In this document: piece by piece, positions 27,310 to 35,689 of the stretch
How the letters are laid out: each line of letters opens with the position of its first letter
How positions within the stretch are numbered: position 1 is the stretch's first letter
Assembly (NCBI RefSeq): GCF_039536325.1
Contig: NZ_BAAAYO010000021.1
Coordinates: 1-64,000, forward strand
Length of the DNA stretch: 64,000 bases
Direction: 5' to 3'
Source of the DNA: Paenibacillus_AB hodogayensis
GTDB taxonomy: Bacteria; Bacillota; Bacilli; Paenibacillales; NBRC-103111
The notes under the pieces: generated by a model
Seen by the model: the letters and a program-made list of their open reading frames with translations, nothing else
Databases searched by the model: none
What the model was told of the DNA's origin: nothing
Program-made: the position numbers and the translations under genes

Positions 27310-27311
27310 GT

Positions 27312-27656
27312 TCACTTAAAGCCGGGGCTCTGCCCGTTATGATTTTCGCCCCACTGGCACATGGCTTCCAAAACCGGGACCAACGTTTTTCCATATTCGC
27401 TTAGCATGTATTCCACTTTAGGAGGGACCGAAGGATAAATCGTACGTGTCACCAGCCTGTCGTTCTCCAGCTCCCGAAGATGCTGCACCAGCATCTTCTG
27501 GGTTACCTCGGGAATCAGCTTCTCAAGCTCGCTGAACCTTTTGGCGGTGTCCAACAGATGCCATAAGATTAAAGGTTTCCATTTCCCGCCTACGACTTGA
27601 ATCACCGTCTCGATAGGGCATTTTCTCTCTTCTCCGGCCTCCGCGCGGACAAACAT
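27312..27656 (-). CDS. HxlR-family transcriptional regulator
   Basis: A 114-residue winged-helix regulator. The family pattern is clear: CPIETVIQVVGGKWKPLILW near the N-terminus, RFSELEKLIPEVTQKML in the recognition region, and YPSVPPKVEYMLSEYG in the wing. Cys-14, just before the helix-turn-helix, is where redox-sensing members carry their cysteine. AAGGAGGG precedes the ATG. It is divergent from the NAD(P)-binding protein at 27802, with a perfect palindrome between them, so it probably controls that gene and itself. Confidence 0.9.
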   Translation of the reverse strand: MFVRAEAGEERKCPIETVIQVVGGKWKPLILWHLLDTAKRFSELEKLIPEVTQKMLVQHLRELENDRLVTRTIYPSVPPKVEYMLSEYGKTLVPVLEAMCQWGENHNGQSPGFK

Positions 27657-27676
27657 GATATCCCTCCTTGTGCATG

Positions 27677-27692
27677 CTTACTTTCAAGTAAG
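27677..27692. promoter_or_regulatory. palindromic operator between HxlR gene and oxidoreductase
   Basis: CTTACTT-TC-AAGTAAG is a perfect 7-bp palindrome with a 2-base centre, located just upstream of the HxlR start. HxlR-type regulators bind such sites in divergent promoters. Confidence 0.6.
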
Positions 27693-27714
27693 TACCCTAC
27701 ATGAAAGTGGGTTC

Positions 27715-27743
27715 TTAACAAGATTTTAGAGCGATGCTATGCT
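27715..27743 (+). promoter_or_regulatory. possible promoter of the gene at 27802
   Basis: TTAACA and TATGCT are spaced 17 bp apart, downstream of the HxlR palindrome. Confidence 0.45.
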
Positions 27744-27801
27744 TGAGTCAATCCAAGGATGAAAATTGCCGGAATCATTTTGAAGGAGGGAAAGGACGAC
27801 G

Positions 27802-28548
27802 ATGAGAATTATTGTTTTCGGAGCAACGGGAAATACGGGAAGAAGGGTGCTTGCGCAAGGGGTGCGGATGGGACACGAAATGACCGCATTTGTGCGAAAC
27901 CCCGAGAAGGTTCATGAACAGCAGGGTGAGCCTATCGCACAGCAAGTGAAGGTGATCGTGCGGGATATCATGGACCCGGCAAGTGTCCGTGAGGCGCTCT
28001 CGCATCAAGACGCCGCTATTATTGCAGCCGGCCATGCGGGTCAGGGAGAAGAGTTCGTTCGGATCGTCGATAACCTTGTAAGCCAATGTGAAAATCAACC
28101 CAGTTTCTCTGGGCGGGTATGGGTAATGGGAGGCGCCGGCTTGCTGGATATCCCATATACCGATCTCATAGGCAACAATTTGCCCGGCTTTCCCCCGATG
28201 TATCAAAATCACAACCGGAATTTCGAGCGTTTGCGGCAGACTCAGCTCGATTGGTCCATGATGTGTCCGGGAACGATGGTTGATTCGATGGTGCATCCGG
28301 CGCCGGTTTCTCTGCATGTGACAACGGAAACTTTGCCCGTGTCGGTTCCGGAGACGATAAAGGGATTTTCCGAGGCCGACATAGCCGGTTACTTATTCAG
28401 CCGATTTCAAGAGCTGGATGTCGCTTATGAGGATGTGGCGAATTGTATGCTGAACCATATCGAGTTAGGAGGGCCATTTCATAAGAAAAGGGTCGGTCTC
28501 GCCTACCGAAGCGATATTCCCGGTGCACTGCAGAGGGAGAAGGAGTGA
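27802..28548 (+). CDS. NAD(P)-binding oxidoreductase, NmrA/atypical SDR type
   Basis: A 248-residue Rossmann-fold protein. The N-terminal FGATGNTGRRVLAQ motif binds NAD(P); a RDIMDPASVREAL segment and an MGGAGLLD strand match the NmrA/BVR-B-like atypical short-chain family, which lacks the classical YxxxK pair. GAAGGAGGG precedes the ATG. It overlaps the membrane protein gene at 28545 by 4 bases. Divergence from an HxlR regulator suggests induction by quinones, aldehydes or another electrophile. Substrate is not known. Confidence 0.85.
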   Translation: MRIIVFGATGNTGRRVLAQGVRMGHEMTAFVRNPEKVHEQQGEPIAQQVKVIVRDIMDPASVREALSHQDAAIIAAGHAGQGEEFVRIVDNLVSQCENQPSFSGRVWVMGGAGLLDIPYTDLIGNNLPGFPPMYQNHNRNFERLRQTQLDWSMMCPGTMVDSMVHPAPVSLHVTTETLPVSVPETIKGFSEADIAGYLFSRFQELDVAYEDVANCMLNHIELGGPFHKKRVGLAYRSDIPGALQREKE

Positions 28549-29003
28549 TCGGTTTGTTTGGACTGCTGCTCGTTTTGCATATTTTGGCGTCGATTGCCGT
28601 AATCGGTCCCGCTTGCCTGGTGCCTGTCATCCGAAGAGCCGCCAGAACCTCAAGCCAACTGCGCTTTGCTTTCGATATAACGGCCAAGCTCGCCATTCTG
28701 CCTAAAATTGGCGGAGCCGTACTTGTTGTTACCGGGGGTTGGCTCATGATCATAACCGAGATGGGGCTATCCCAAATGTGGCTGAATTTATCCATTCTTT
28801 TGTCGCTGCTCATGATCGTCACGATCGGCGGATTGATCGAGCCGCGCATGAAAAAGATCATGAAGATCGTATATGAAAGTCAAGGCCAAGGGGAAATTCC
28901 TGACGAGTTCGCACGAGCGATAGGAAAGATCGCTCCGCTCGAGTTGGCGTCACAGCTGCTGATGATTGCCATAATTGTGCTGATGGTCGTTAAGCCTTTT
29001 TAG
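28545..29003 (+). CDS. DUF2269-type integral membrane protein
   Basis: A 152-residue protein with four hydrophobic segments (about residues 1-22, 45-68, 78-98 and 128-150). The pattern LHILASIAVIGPACLVPVIRR followed by a GG-rich second helix resembles the DUF2269 family, whose function is unknown. The GTG start overlaps the upstream gene (GTGA), so the two are translationally coupled and probably act in the same response. Confidence 0.75.
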   Translation: MIGLFGLLLVLHILASIAVIGPACLVPVIRRAARTSSQLRFAFDITAKLAILPKIGGAVLVVTGGWLMIITEMGLSQMWLNLSILLSLLMIVTIGGLIEPRMKKIMKIVYESQGQGEIPDEFARAIGKIAPLELASQLLMIAIIVLMVVKPF

Positions 29004-29040
29004 AGAAGTCATCAAGTATACAACCTGCCCGTCAGCTGTT

Positions 29041-29101
29041 GCATCTTTAACCTACATCGTGTAGAATGAAATTAAATCTACAATGTGTAGGTTAAAGATG
29101 C
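29041..29101. repeat. large inverted repeat containing two BlaI-type operators
   Basis: GCATCTTTAACCTACA at 29041 is mirrored by TGTAGGTTAAAGATGC ending at 29100. Inside are CTACATCGTGTAG (29052-29064) and CTACAATGTGTAG (29078-29090), which fit the CTAC-N5-GTAG operator type bound by BlaI/MecI/CopY repressors. It lies about 40 bases after the 29003 stop, has no T tract, and could also end that transcript. Confidence 0.65.
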
Positions 29102-29139
29102 GGAAGCAATGCCTCATTTGCAGATGGAGAGACAAACGT

Positions 29140-29190
29140 TTGACAAATAAACCTACATAGTGTAGTTTTGTTTTGGGCTACTTCTTGTAG
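29140..29190 (+). promoter_or_regulatory. promoter of blaI-type gene with two further operators
   Basis: TTGACA (29140-29145) and TAGTTT (29163-29168) are 17 bp apart. The operator CTACATAGTGTAG (29153-29165) overlaps the -10 box, and CTACTTCTTGTAG (29178-29190) follows the start point. The gene therefore looks tightly self-repressed. Confidence 0.7.
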
Positions 29191-29210
29191 GTCCAAGAGA
29201 GGAGGACGCT

Positions 29211-29579
29211 ATGACGAAAGGACATCGGATGTCTGAGGCGGAGAAACAAATTATGGACATCATTTGGGCAAGCGACCGTCCTGTTACGACGGCGGAGATT
29301 TTGACGAAACTTCCCGAACATAAGGCATGGAAACAAAACACGGTCATTACGTTTTTGGCTCGCTTGATGGAGAAAGGAATCGTTTCGGCAACCCGAATAG
29401 GCAAGGCGCATCATTATAAGCCTTGCGTCACGGAGCGGGAATATTTGCAGCTTGAAACCAAGCAATTCATCCAGGATGTTCATCGCGGTTCGGTACCCGG
29501 CTTGATCAGTGCGCTGTACGATGGCGGGCAATTGACGAAGGAAGACATCGAAAGCCTCAAGAAGCTGCTGGAAGAGTAG
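29211..29579 (+). CDS. BlaI/MecI/CopY-family repressor
   Basis: A 122-residue winged-helix repressor. MSEAEKQIMDIIWASDRPVT begins the DNA-binding domain, VITFLARLMEKGIVS is the recognition region, and the C-terminal helix (GGQLTKEDIESLKKLLEE) is the dimer arm cleaved in BlaI. GAGAGGAGG precedes the ATG. BlaI is normally followed by the sensor protease blaR1/mecR1, but no such gene is present; the next gene encodes a stalk-domain protein. How this repressor is inactivated is therefore unclear. Confidence 0.9.
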   Translation: MTKGHRMSEAEKQIMDIIWASDRPVTTAEILTKLPEHKAWKQNTVITFLARLMEKGIVSATRIGKAHHYKPCVTEREYLQLETKQFIQDVHRGSVPGLISALYDGGQLTKEDIESLKKLLEE

Positions 29580-29685
29580 GAGGAACGGCGTTTCAGCGTC
29601 TCCGACACGACTATGCACACGTCCTGCTGTGAAGCTGTCCTGCGATGAGAAGATTAAAAGATACATACAGCAGGAGCTGATATGA

Positions 29686-30261
29686 TTGTTCAAATCAAAA
29701 TGGAAGTATGTTGTGCTGAGTTTGCTATGCGCTTTAACGATCGGAAATACGGCGTATGCCGACAGGGATTTCTTTTGGTCGGATTCGCCGCCTTTTCCAA
29801 CATGCTCGAGTAAATCCGGCGTGAAAATGGGGATCGTGTCGGAGGACAAGAAAATCGAGTTGGAGCTCCCAGCGTGCGAGGAATATTTGAAATATCGCGT
29901 GCTGATCGTTGTAAACGGGCTATACTTGCAAATCGACCCCGTAAGCGGAGCGGAGCCCTTTCTCGAGAACGGACGAACGATGGTTCCGCTGCGGGCGTTG
30001 GCGGACGCCTTCGGCTTTGAAGTGGGCTGGGAACCAAACGAACAAAAAATTACTCTGACCAAAGAGGCAAAGAGTATCGTCTTGCAGATCGGAAAGCCGG
30101 AGATGCTCGTTGACGGCGAAAAGGTACAATTGGAGGAGGCCGTGCCTTTAATTAAGAAAGGAATGACCTTTTTGCCGGTAAGACAGCTTGCCGAATTGCT
30201 CGGCATTCAAGTCGAGTGGGACGGAGATATACGAATGGCGACGTTTACCAGTAAGAAATAG
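29686..30261 (+). CDS. exported protein with copper-amine-oxidase N-terminal (stalk) domain
   Basis: A 191-residue secreted protein starting at TTG, with AGGAG 9 bases upstream. A signal peptide (about 1-25, ending near AYA) is followed by a Cys-containing region and the Cu_amine_oxidN1-type repeat in two halves (about 85-125: GRTMVPLRALADAFGFEVGW; about 140-190: GMTFLPVRQLAELLGIQVEW). In Bacillota this module is a structural cell-surface domain, not an oxidase. It lies 106 bases after the BlaI-type gene, and co-regulation is possible. Confidence 0.82.
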   Translation: MFKSKWKYVVLSLLCALTIGNTAYADRDFFWSDSPPFPTCSSKSGVKMGIVSEDKKIELELPACEEYLKYRVLIVVNGLYLQIDPVSGAEPFLENGRTMVPLRALADAFGFEVGWEPNEQKITLTKEAKSIVLQIGKPEMLVDGEKVQLEEAVPLIKKGMTFLPVRQLAELLGIQVEWDGDIRMATFTSKK

Positions 30262-30404
30262 TTTTTTGTAATTTCGTATCCAATACACCCGTACACCCAA
30301 CCACCCAATCTGAAGCAAATCGTCTTATTGCAGCGCTAGCGGCATAAGGCTTTTTGCTTTTTTGGTATTCGTTGCAAGAAGGAATCGGAAGTGTTATGCT
30401 GTAA

Positions 30405-30432
30405 ATGCAATATTATTTTGTTGTAATTGCAT
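30405..30432. promoter_or_regulatory. inverted repeat before marR gene, possible operator
   Basis: ATGCAAT (30405-30411) and ATTGCAT (30426-30432) form an inverted repeat with a 14-base spacer. It lies about 20 bases before the MarR start, a usual place for autoregulation. Confidence 0.5.
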
Positions 30433-30452
30433 CATTTGAAAGGGGGGTGAAG

Positions 30453-30905
30453 ATGAAGGAGATTTTGCGTGAAATCGGAATGATAGCAAGAGCTTGCGAT
30501 TCCATAAGCAATATAGAGTTCAAGGAACTGGATCTTACGAAGGGGCAGTACTTGTATCTTGTCCGGATATGCGAATTTCCGGGAATCATCCAAGAGAAGC
30601 TTGCAGAGATGATTAAAGTCGATCGTACGACGGCGGCGCGCGCCGTTAGCAAGCTCGACATGCAAGGCTTCATTGCCAAAGAAAATGATGCGAACAACAA
30701 AAAGATCAAAATGTTATATCCTACGGACAAGGGGAAAGAGGCTTATCTCTTTTTGAAAAGAGAAGCGGATTATTCCGATGAGGTGGCGCTGGCCGGTCTT
30801 TCCAATAAAGAAAAGGATACGCTCCTGAAGCTTCTTCATAAGGTTAGAACCAATATTGAAGGGGATTGGGAGCTTGTTAAACGAGGCGGCAAACGAAATT
30901 ACTAA
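30453..30905 (+). CDS. MarR-family transcriptional regulator
   Basis: A 150-residue winged-helix regulator. The recognition helix is in IKVDRTTAARAVSKLDMQGFI, and the wing follows with ENDANNKKIKMLYPTDKGKE. The ATG at 30453 is chosen because AAAGGGGGGTG lies immediately before it; the in-frame ATG at 30405 falls within the putative operator. It stands 27 bases before an acetyltransferase gene and probably forms a unit with it. Confidence 0.88.
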   Translation: MKEILREIGMIARACDSISNIEFKELDLTKGQYLYLVRICEFPGIIQEKLAEMIKVDRTTAARAVSKLDMQGFIAKENDANNKKIKMLYPTDKGKEAYLFLKREADYSDEVALAGLSNKEKDTLLKLLHKVRTNIEGDWELVKRGGKRNY

Positions 30906-30932
30906 CAAATGTTCGTATAAGGAGCGGCCGTA

Positions 30933-31394
30933 ATGGGAGAATTAACGTTACAAACGGTAAAACCGAATCATAACGATTTGATTGCATTGCTATCCAAACT
31001 GGATCGGTATTTGTATTCTTTATACCCTGCCGAAGAAGTGTTCGTTATTGACTTGGATGAACCGAAGGCAAACGATGTTGTGTTCGTCATAGCCTATCTG
31101 GATAACACCGCTGTCGGCTGCGGGGCATATCGCCCTCTTGACGGACAGTCCTGCGAGCTGAAACGAATATTTGTCGACCCTGCTTATCGGAATAAAGGCA
31201 TTGCGTCGCGCCTTTTATCCTTTTTGGAGCAAGAGGCCGCGAGGGCGGGATTTACGGCGGCCGTTCTCGAAACGGGGATCATGCAGCCGGAATCGATCGG
31301 GCTGTATAAGAAATTCGGATTTGTCGAAATCGAACGTTTCGGGGAGTACGCCGATAGTTTATCCAGTATTTGTATGGGAAAGAAACTGCCCTGA
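30933..31394 (+). CDS. GNAT-family N-acetyltransferase
   Basis: A 153-residue acetyl-CoA-dependent transferase. The core LKRIFVDPAYRNKGIASRLLSFLEQEA contains the R-x-x-G-I-A phosphate-binding loop, and GLYKKFGFVEIERFGEY is the usual last motif. It follows a MarR gene by 27 bases. Its acceptor is unknown; small molecules or antibiotics are the common choices for MarR-linked members. Confidence 0.88.
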   Translation: MGELTLQTVKPNHNDLIALLSKLDRYLYSLYPAEEVFVIDLDEPKANDVVFVIAYLDNTAVGCGAYRPLDGQSCELKRIFVDPAYRNKGIASRLLSFLEQEAARAGFTAAVLETGIMQPESIGLYKKFGFVEIERFGEYADSLSSICMGKKLP

Positions 31395-31426
31395 TAACGA
31401 TACAAGCCCGAAGAGGAAAAACCGGC

Positions 31427-31975
31427 ATGGGAGAGATCACTATGGATTGCGGTCAAAGTTGTTCGTACGAAGGGATGCATATTCGCAGGCTCGGCCGCGA
31501 GGGGTTGGCCGAAGTTCATGACTTGATGGCAGATGTCGTATCGAGAATTCCCGACAAAGCGCTATTCTACGCAGACGACGACCAATATTTTCATGAGCTG
31601 CTCGAGCAGGACGGGGAAATGTACGGAGCATACGATAAAGAAAAGTTGGCCGCCTATTCGATCCTTGCACATCCCGGGCGGGGAGCCAATAATTTGGCAC
31701 GCCAATTCGGAGTGCCAGACGAAGAGCTTTCCCGAGTCTGGGTACTGGATTCGACGATTGTGCACGAATCGGTCCGCGGCCGCGGACTGCAGCGCTATTT
31801 CAACGTTTTGCGCGAAAAACGGGCTGTAGCGTTAGGAGCGAAGTACCTTTATTCAACCGTCCATCCCGACAACGCTGCGAGCCGCCGTAACTTGGAGGCT
31901 GCCGGCTTTGTTCTCCAATTCACCGGCCCCCTGTACGGGGCACTGCCGAGGCATTGTTATGCCAAGAGGCTATAA
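31427..31975 (+). CDS. GNAT-family acetyltransferase
   Basis: A 182-residue acetyltransferase, longer than its neighbour and not closely similar to it. The motif STIVHESVRGRGLQRYFNVL contains the R-G-R-G-L acetyl-CoA loop, and VHPDNAASRRNLEAAGF is the C-terminal signature. The ATG at 31427 was preferred over 31370, which overlaps the previous gene by 25 bases. The weakly supported ribosome site leaves the exact start uncertain. Substrate is unknown. Confidence 0.82.
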   Translation: MGEITMDCGQSCSYEGMHIRRLGREGLAEVHDLMADVVSRIPDKALFYADDDQYFHELLEQDGEMYGAYDKEKLAAYSILAHPGRGANNLARQFGVPDEELSRVWVLDSTIVHESVRGRGLQRYFNVLREKRAVALGAKYLYSTVHPDNAASRRNLEAAGFVLQFTGPLYGALPRHCYAKRL

Positions 31976-31980
31976 GAACT

Positions 31981-32008
31981 TTTAAACGGGAGAAGGATCT
32001 GTTATAAT
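31981..32008 (+). promoter_or_regulatory. promoter of marR-type gene at 32049
   Basis: A perfect TATAAT (32003-32008) has TTTAAA 16 bp upstream as a weak -35. Confidence 0.5.
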
Positions 32009-32048
32009 AATAAAGCAACCTTAACAATGAAGGTGGATTACGTATCGG

Positions 32049-32519
32049 ATGGAATCAATAGCGGACAACGACAAACGGTTTCAATATGTAAAGGAAATGA
32101 ACGATGCCGAATTTGCGCTTAATAAGCTGCTTCTGCATGAATACAGGGCGTTGCTGGACGACGAGATGACGGCGAAGCAAACCTTGCTGCTGGACATCGT
32201 CCATAAGGAAGGACCAATTACCGTTCGGGAAATAGCCGAACGGATGCACGTCACGTCAAGCGCCATTAGCCAAATCGTCGGCAAGCTCGAGAAGAAAACG
32301 TACGTGAAGCGGGACATCAACGAACGCAACCGGCGAGAAATACTCGTTCGATTAGGCCCGCAAGGGGATGCTTATTTCGAGAAGCAAGATGAAATAGAGA
32401 AAGCGATCGTCGAACGGTTTTACGCCAAGTTGGAGCTGTCGGAAATCAAGCATATGAGGGATTTGATGTTCAAACTTAAAACGGTTGTCGAGGCCGAATT
32501 GGTACAAAGTCAGAGCTAA
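32049..32519 (+). CDS. MarR-family transcriptional regulator
   Basis: A 156-residue regulator. ITVREIAERMHVTSSAISQIVGKLEKKTYV is the helix-turn-helix and RDINERNRREILVRLGPQGD the wing. The protein is only distantly similar to the MarR at 30453. AAGGTGG precedes the ATG. It has its own promoter and terminator, so it is a single-gene unit. Its target is not evident; the serine hydrolase gene 167 bases downstream is one candidate. Confidence 0.88.
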   Translation: MESIADNDKRFQYVKEMNDAEFALNKLLLHEYRALLDDEMTAKQTLLLDIVHKEGPITVREIAERMHVTSSAISQIVGKLEKKTYVKRDINERNRREILVRLGPQGDAYFEKQDEIEKAIVERFYAKLELSEIKHMRDLMFKLKTVVEAELVQSQS

Positions 32520-32542
32520 TCCTGTGAATTCCGGGAGGCTCG

Positions 32543-32567
32543 ATCCCTTGAGGTACAAGGGATTTTA
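32543..32567 (+). terminator. rho-independent terminator
   Basis: ATCCCTTG and CAAGGGAT form an 8-bp stem with a 5-base loop, followed by TTTTAT. Confidence 0.75.
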
Positions 32568-32685
32568 TCCATTCCAAGAATACCGTTCAAGGTCTGGCTT
32601 TGTACTGGGCCATACATACTATTTTTTTAAGTATTACGTTAGGTTCCTAAATAATTAATGTAAATTACGAATAGGGGGAAAGAGG

Positions 32686-34038
32686 ATGAAAACAAAGCGC
32701 GAGCATTTGGAACGGCTGTTGAACGCCTTGCATGAGAAGGGCGAATTCAACGGAGCTTTGTTGGTGGCGGAAGGCGGAACCATTCTCGCCGAGGCTGCCT
32801 TCGGTACGGCGGATTGGGCCAGCGGGCGGAAGCTGACTGTTCAATCCGTCTTCGAGCTGGCTTCCGTTTCGAAGCCGTTTACGGCTGCGGCCATTATGAT
32901 TTTGGCCGAGCAAGGGAAGCTGCATTACGATGACGGCATCGAACGGTGGTTGCCGGATTTTCCTTATACCGGCATCACGGTCCGCCATCTGCTCACGCAT
33001 ACGTCGGGGCTGCCGGATTATATGGAGCTGTTTCTGAACCATTGGGATTCGCGTCGGATCGCCTGCAACGAAGATGTGCTTCGTCTGCTCGAGACACACA
33101 AGCCGGAGCCTTATTTCCTGCCGAACGAGCAGTGGCAGTACAGCAATACCGGGTATGTGCTACTGGCCGTTATCGTGGAGCGGGCCAGCGGCCGGTCGTT
33201 TGCCGATTTTATGCGCGATTTTGTCTTTATTCCTCAAGGGATGGACGATTCCCGGGTGTACAACAGACGGTACCGTCCGGAAACGATAGCGGATTATGCG
33301 TTCGGTTATGTGTACGATGCGCGTACCGGCGAATACGCGCTTCCGGACGAAATGGCGGAAACGAGCTACGTGCATTATTTGGACGGCATTCAGGGCGACG
33401 GAACCGTCAATTCGAATGTGCGGGACTTGTACCGCTTCGACCAGGCTTTGTACGGAGAGGGCCTTGTCGGGCAGGAGAGCCTTCAAGAGGCGTTTGCCCC
33501 AGTCCGTCTCAACGACGGGGAAACGTTCGGTTATGGCTTCGGCTGGATTGTGGAGCAGCGGGAGGGCAAAGGCAAAATCGTCTGTCATGGCGGCAGTTGG
33601 CCGGGCTATTCCACCTCTTTGATCCGTTACGTCGATAGCGGTAAAACGCTCATTTATTTAAGTAACATGGAGCAAGACTACAATTTTGACCAACAAGTCA
33701 TCGAAGCGGCGGAACGGATTTTGTTCGACGAGCCGTACGATATTCCGGCGCGTGGGCCGAGGAAACGGGCCGTCGAGATCGATCCCGGCGTGTACGCCAG
33801 CTATGCAGGCCGCTATCGCTTTGCGGACGGACCGGGCGCGGCCATTTCGGCGGAAGAGAACCGGCTCTATTTGCAAGTCGATGGGCAAGTGCGGCTGGAG
33901 CTGCTGCCTTCTTCCGAGAATACGTTTTTCCTCCGATCGCTGCCTGTCGAAGTTACGTTTATCGTTGAATCGGCCGGCCTGGCCGAAGCCTTCATTTTGA
34001 ACCAGGATGGGGTCGAGCAGCAGGCGACGAGAGAATAG
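32686..34038 (+). CDS. serine hydrolase of the beta-lactamase/DD-peptidase-like family
   Basis: A 450-residue penicillin-binding-protein-like enzyme. The catalytic SVSK tetrad is near residue 65, the YSN motif (QYSNTGYVLL) near 149 and an HGGSWPGYS motif near 303 in place of KTG. No signal peptide is seen, so it is probably cytoplasmic and more likely an esterase or peptidase than a cell-wall enzyme. A C-terminal beta domain (about 360-445) resembles the lipocalin-like extension of this family. Start ATG follows AGGGGGAAAGAGG. Confidence 0.85.
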   Translation: MKTKREHLERLLNALHEKGEFNGALLVAEGGTILAEAAFGTADWASGRKLTVQSVFELASVSKPFTAAAIMILAEQGKLHYDDGIERWLPDFPYTGITVRHLLTHTSGLPDYMELFLNHWDSRRIACNEDVLRLLETHKPEPYFLPNEQWQYSNTGYVLLAVIVERASGRSFADFMRDFVFIPQGMDDSRVYNRRYRPETIADYAFGYVYDARTGEYALPDEMAETSYVHYLDGIQGDGTVNSNVRDLYRFDQALYGEGLVGQESLQEAFAPVRLNDGETFGYGFGWIVEQREGKGKIVCHGGSWPGYSTSLIRYVDSGKTLIYLSNMEQDYNFDQQVIEAAERILFDEPYDIPARGPRKRAVEIDPGVYASYAGRYRFADGPGAAISAEENRLYLQVDGQVRLELLPSSENTFFLRSLPVEVTFIVESAGLAEAFILNQDGVEQQATRE

Positions 34039-34129
34039 ACGGGCATGGACGCCAACCTTACAAACCGAACGATCGCTTGGAACGGGGCTGTACCTCCACA
34101 TTCGCCCAGTGTACGGTCTCGAATCATTG

Positions 34130-34216
34130 TGCAAAAAAAACGAACGGCATCATAAAAGTGATCACAAAAAAAACGATTAAATGCATAAAGCTTTCGGCCC
34201 CTTTGCAAGTTATGAT
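34130..34216 (+). promoter_or_regulatory. regulon promoter C: paired TGCAAA elements and TATGAT -10
   Basis: Upstream pair: TGCAAA (34130) and CATAAA (34151), 21 bp apart. Downstream pair: CACAAA (34163) and CATAAA (34184), also 21 bp apart. TATGAT is at 34211-34216, exactly 27 bp after 34184. CG occupies positions 12-13 of the upstream element in each pair. The same geometry recurs at 35690, 46411 and 48681. There is no consensus -35, which fits an activator-dependent promoter. Confidence 0.75.
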
Positions 34217-34221
34217 GGTTA

Positions 34222-34235
34222 TGAAAACGATTTCG
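34222..34235. promoter_or_regulatory. cre-like site (CcpA)
   Basis: TGAAAACGATTTCG matches TGWNANCGNTNWCA at 13 of 14 positions and overlaps the expected start of transcription from the -10 box at 34211. Confidence 0.55.
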
Positions 34236-34260
34236 TCACATAAGGAGTGGGGGATAGGCC

Positions 34261-35574
34261 ATGAAAGCGAAACGCGGGTATACGTTCGGCTCTCTCTGCG
34301 CGGTCATGACGGTTTGCGCGCTCGCCGGCTGCGGCAGCCAGGGGGTAGAGACGAAGGAGGGCGCTCCGCAAACGAAAGCGGCTGTAGAGAAGCCGCCGGA
34401 GCCGGTCAAAATTACGATGTACAACCATTTCAACAACATTTCGGACGAGCGGCTGCAGCAGTTCATTATCGAGCCGCTCAAGCGGAAGCTGCCGTACGTG
34501 ACGTTCGAGGTCGTCAAGCACGACAAAGGGACGACGATCGAGGAGCTGGTCGCCGCGAACAGCTTCACCGATTTGTATTACGGCAGCAATGTCGGGTTTC
34601 CCACCTACAAGAACCTGCAGCTGCAAAAAGACATGAACGATGTGATCAAGCAGCACGGCCTCGATTTGAGCCGCATGGATCAGGCTTATGTGGACGCGGT
34701 GAAATCGTTCGGCGAGAACGGCGAAGTGTACGGGGTGCCGTTTTCGGCCAATATGGGCGTCCTGGTGTACAACAAGTCGATATTCGACAAGTTCGCCGTT
34801 CCTTACCCGAAGGACGGAATGACCTGGGACGAGGTGATCGAGCTGGGGAAACGGCTCACCCGTTCGGACGGAGGGGTCCAATATATCGGCTTCGATCCGG
34901 GCCGGGTCGCCGATGTCGCTTCGGGCTTATCGCTGCCGTATGCCGACGCGAAGACGGCCAAAGCGTTGATCGACAACGACAGCTGGCGCAAAGTGTTCGG
35001 CATGTTCAAATCCGCCTACGAAATACCCGGCTACGTCAATGCGGGCAAATACGATTACGGCGCCAACGGCTTTTTCAAAGATAAAAACGTCGCCATGATG
35101 CCCGCTTGGGCTCTCCAGCTCGTGAACAGCAAGGCCGATCTCGCCAAAATGGATTGGGATATCGTCTCGCTGCCGAACTTCAAGGAAGATTTGGGCCGCG
35201 GACGCCAGGTCGATATTCATATGCTCGCCATCTCGAACGTCAGCAAAAACAGGGACGCCGCATTGGAGGTGCTTAAGATCATTACCTCCGACGAAGTGCA
35301 GCGGATGATGAGCGAATACGGAACGCCCAGCGTGCTGAAAAGCGACGACATCAAAAAAGGCTACGGCACCAAGCTGCCCGAATTTCAAGGGAAAAACGTG
35401 CAGGCGCTGTTCAAGACGAAGCCCGGTCTCCCGGCCATTACGAAATACGACGGCACCGTGGGCTTTTATGTGGAGGCGGCGAGAAAGGATCTCGCGACGG
35501 GCGGCAAAGACGTCAATACGCTCGTTCGGACGATTGAAGAACAGTCAAACCAGAAGCTGTCCACGCAAAAGTAA
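34261..35574 (+). CDS. sugar-binding lipoprotein (orphan, paralogue group A, regulon member)
   Basis: A 437-residue family-1 solute-binding lipoprotein. The lipobox is LAGC near residue 21. The central FDKFAVPYPKDGMTWDE segment and the GANGFFKDKNVAMMPAW segment are shared with the paralogues at 5639, 40485 and 63547. TAAGGAG precedes the ATG. No permease genes are adjacent; a terminator follows, then the beta-helix gene with its own promoter of the same type. Its promoter links it to the oxidoreductase and deacetylase genes at 46557-52404, so it may bind the sugar they degrade. Confidence 0.88.
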   Translation: MKAKRGYTFGSLCAVMTVCALAGCGSQGVETKEGAPQTKAAVEKPPEPVKITMYNHFNNISDERLQQFIIEPLKRKLPYVTFEVVKHDKGTTIEELVAANSFTDLYYGSNVGFPTYKNLQLQKDMNDVIKQHGLDLSRMDQAYVDAVKSFGENGEVYGVPFSANMGVLVYNKSIFDKFAVPYPKDGMTWDEVIELGKRLTRSDGGVQYIGFDPGRVADVASGLSLPYADAKTAKALIDNDSWRKVFGMFKSAYEIPGYVNAGKYDYGANGFFKDKNVAMMPAWALQLVNSKADLAKMDWDIVSLPNFKEDLGRGRQVDIHMLAISNVSKNRDAALEVLKIITSDEVQRMMSEYGTPSVLKSDDIKKGYGTKLPEFQGKNVQALFKTKPGLPAITKYDGTVGFYVEAARKDLATGGKDVNTLVRTIEEQSNQKLSTQK

Positions 35575-35604
35575 CGCGAGGGTCGCAGCGGAAAATGAAG
35601 AGAT

Positions 35605-35638
35605 GCGTCCGGGATTGAGCTGCCGGGCGCTTTTTTTT
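35605..35638 (+). terminator. rho-independent terminator
   Basis: GCGTCCGG (35605-35612) pairs with CCGGGCGC (35623-35630), one G-U pair, followed by eight T. Confidence 0.85.
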
Positions 35639-35689
35639 GTGTTGATACGCCCAGCGAATGTAAGGTTTGACTGCGGGCTCGTACAAAAA

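Noticed and set aside
29052..29190. CTAC-N5-GTAG copies as a short CRISPR-like array
   Set aside because: Four 13-base palindromes with uneven spacing and no spacers of constant length; they are repressor operators.
30323..30360. Terminator after the stalk-domain gene
   Set aside because: The CTTATTGC/GC-ATAAG pairing is imperfect and the T tract is interrupted; it is too weak to call.
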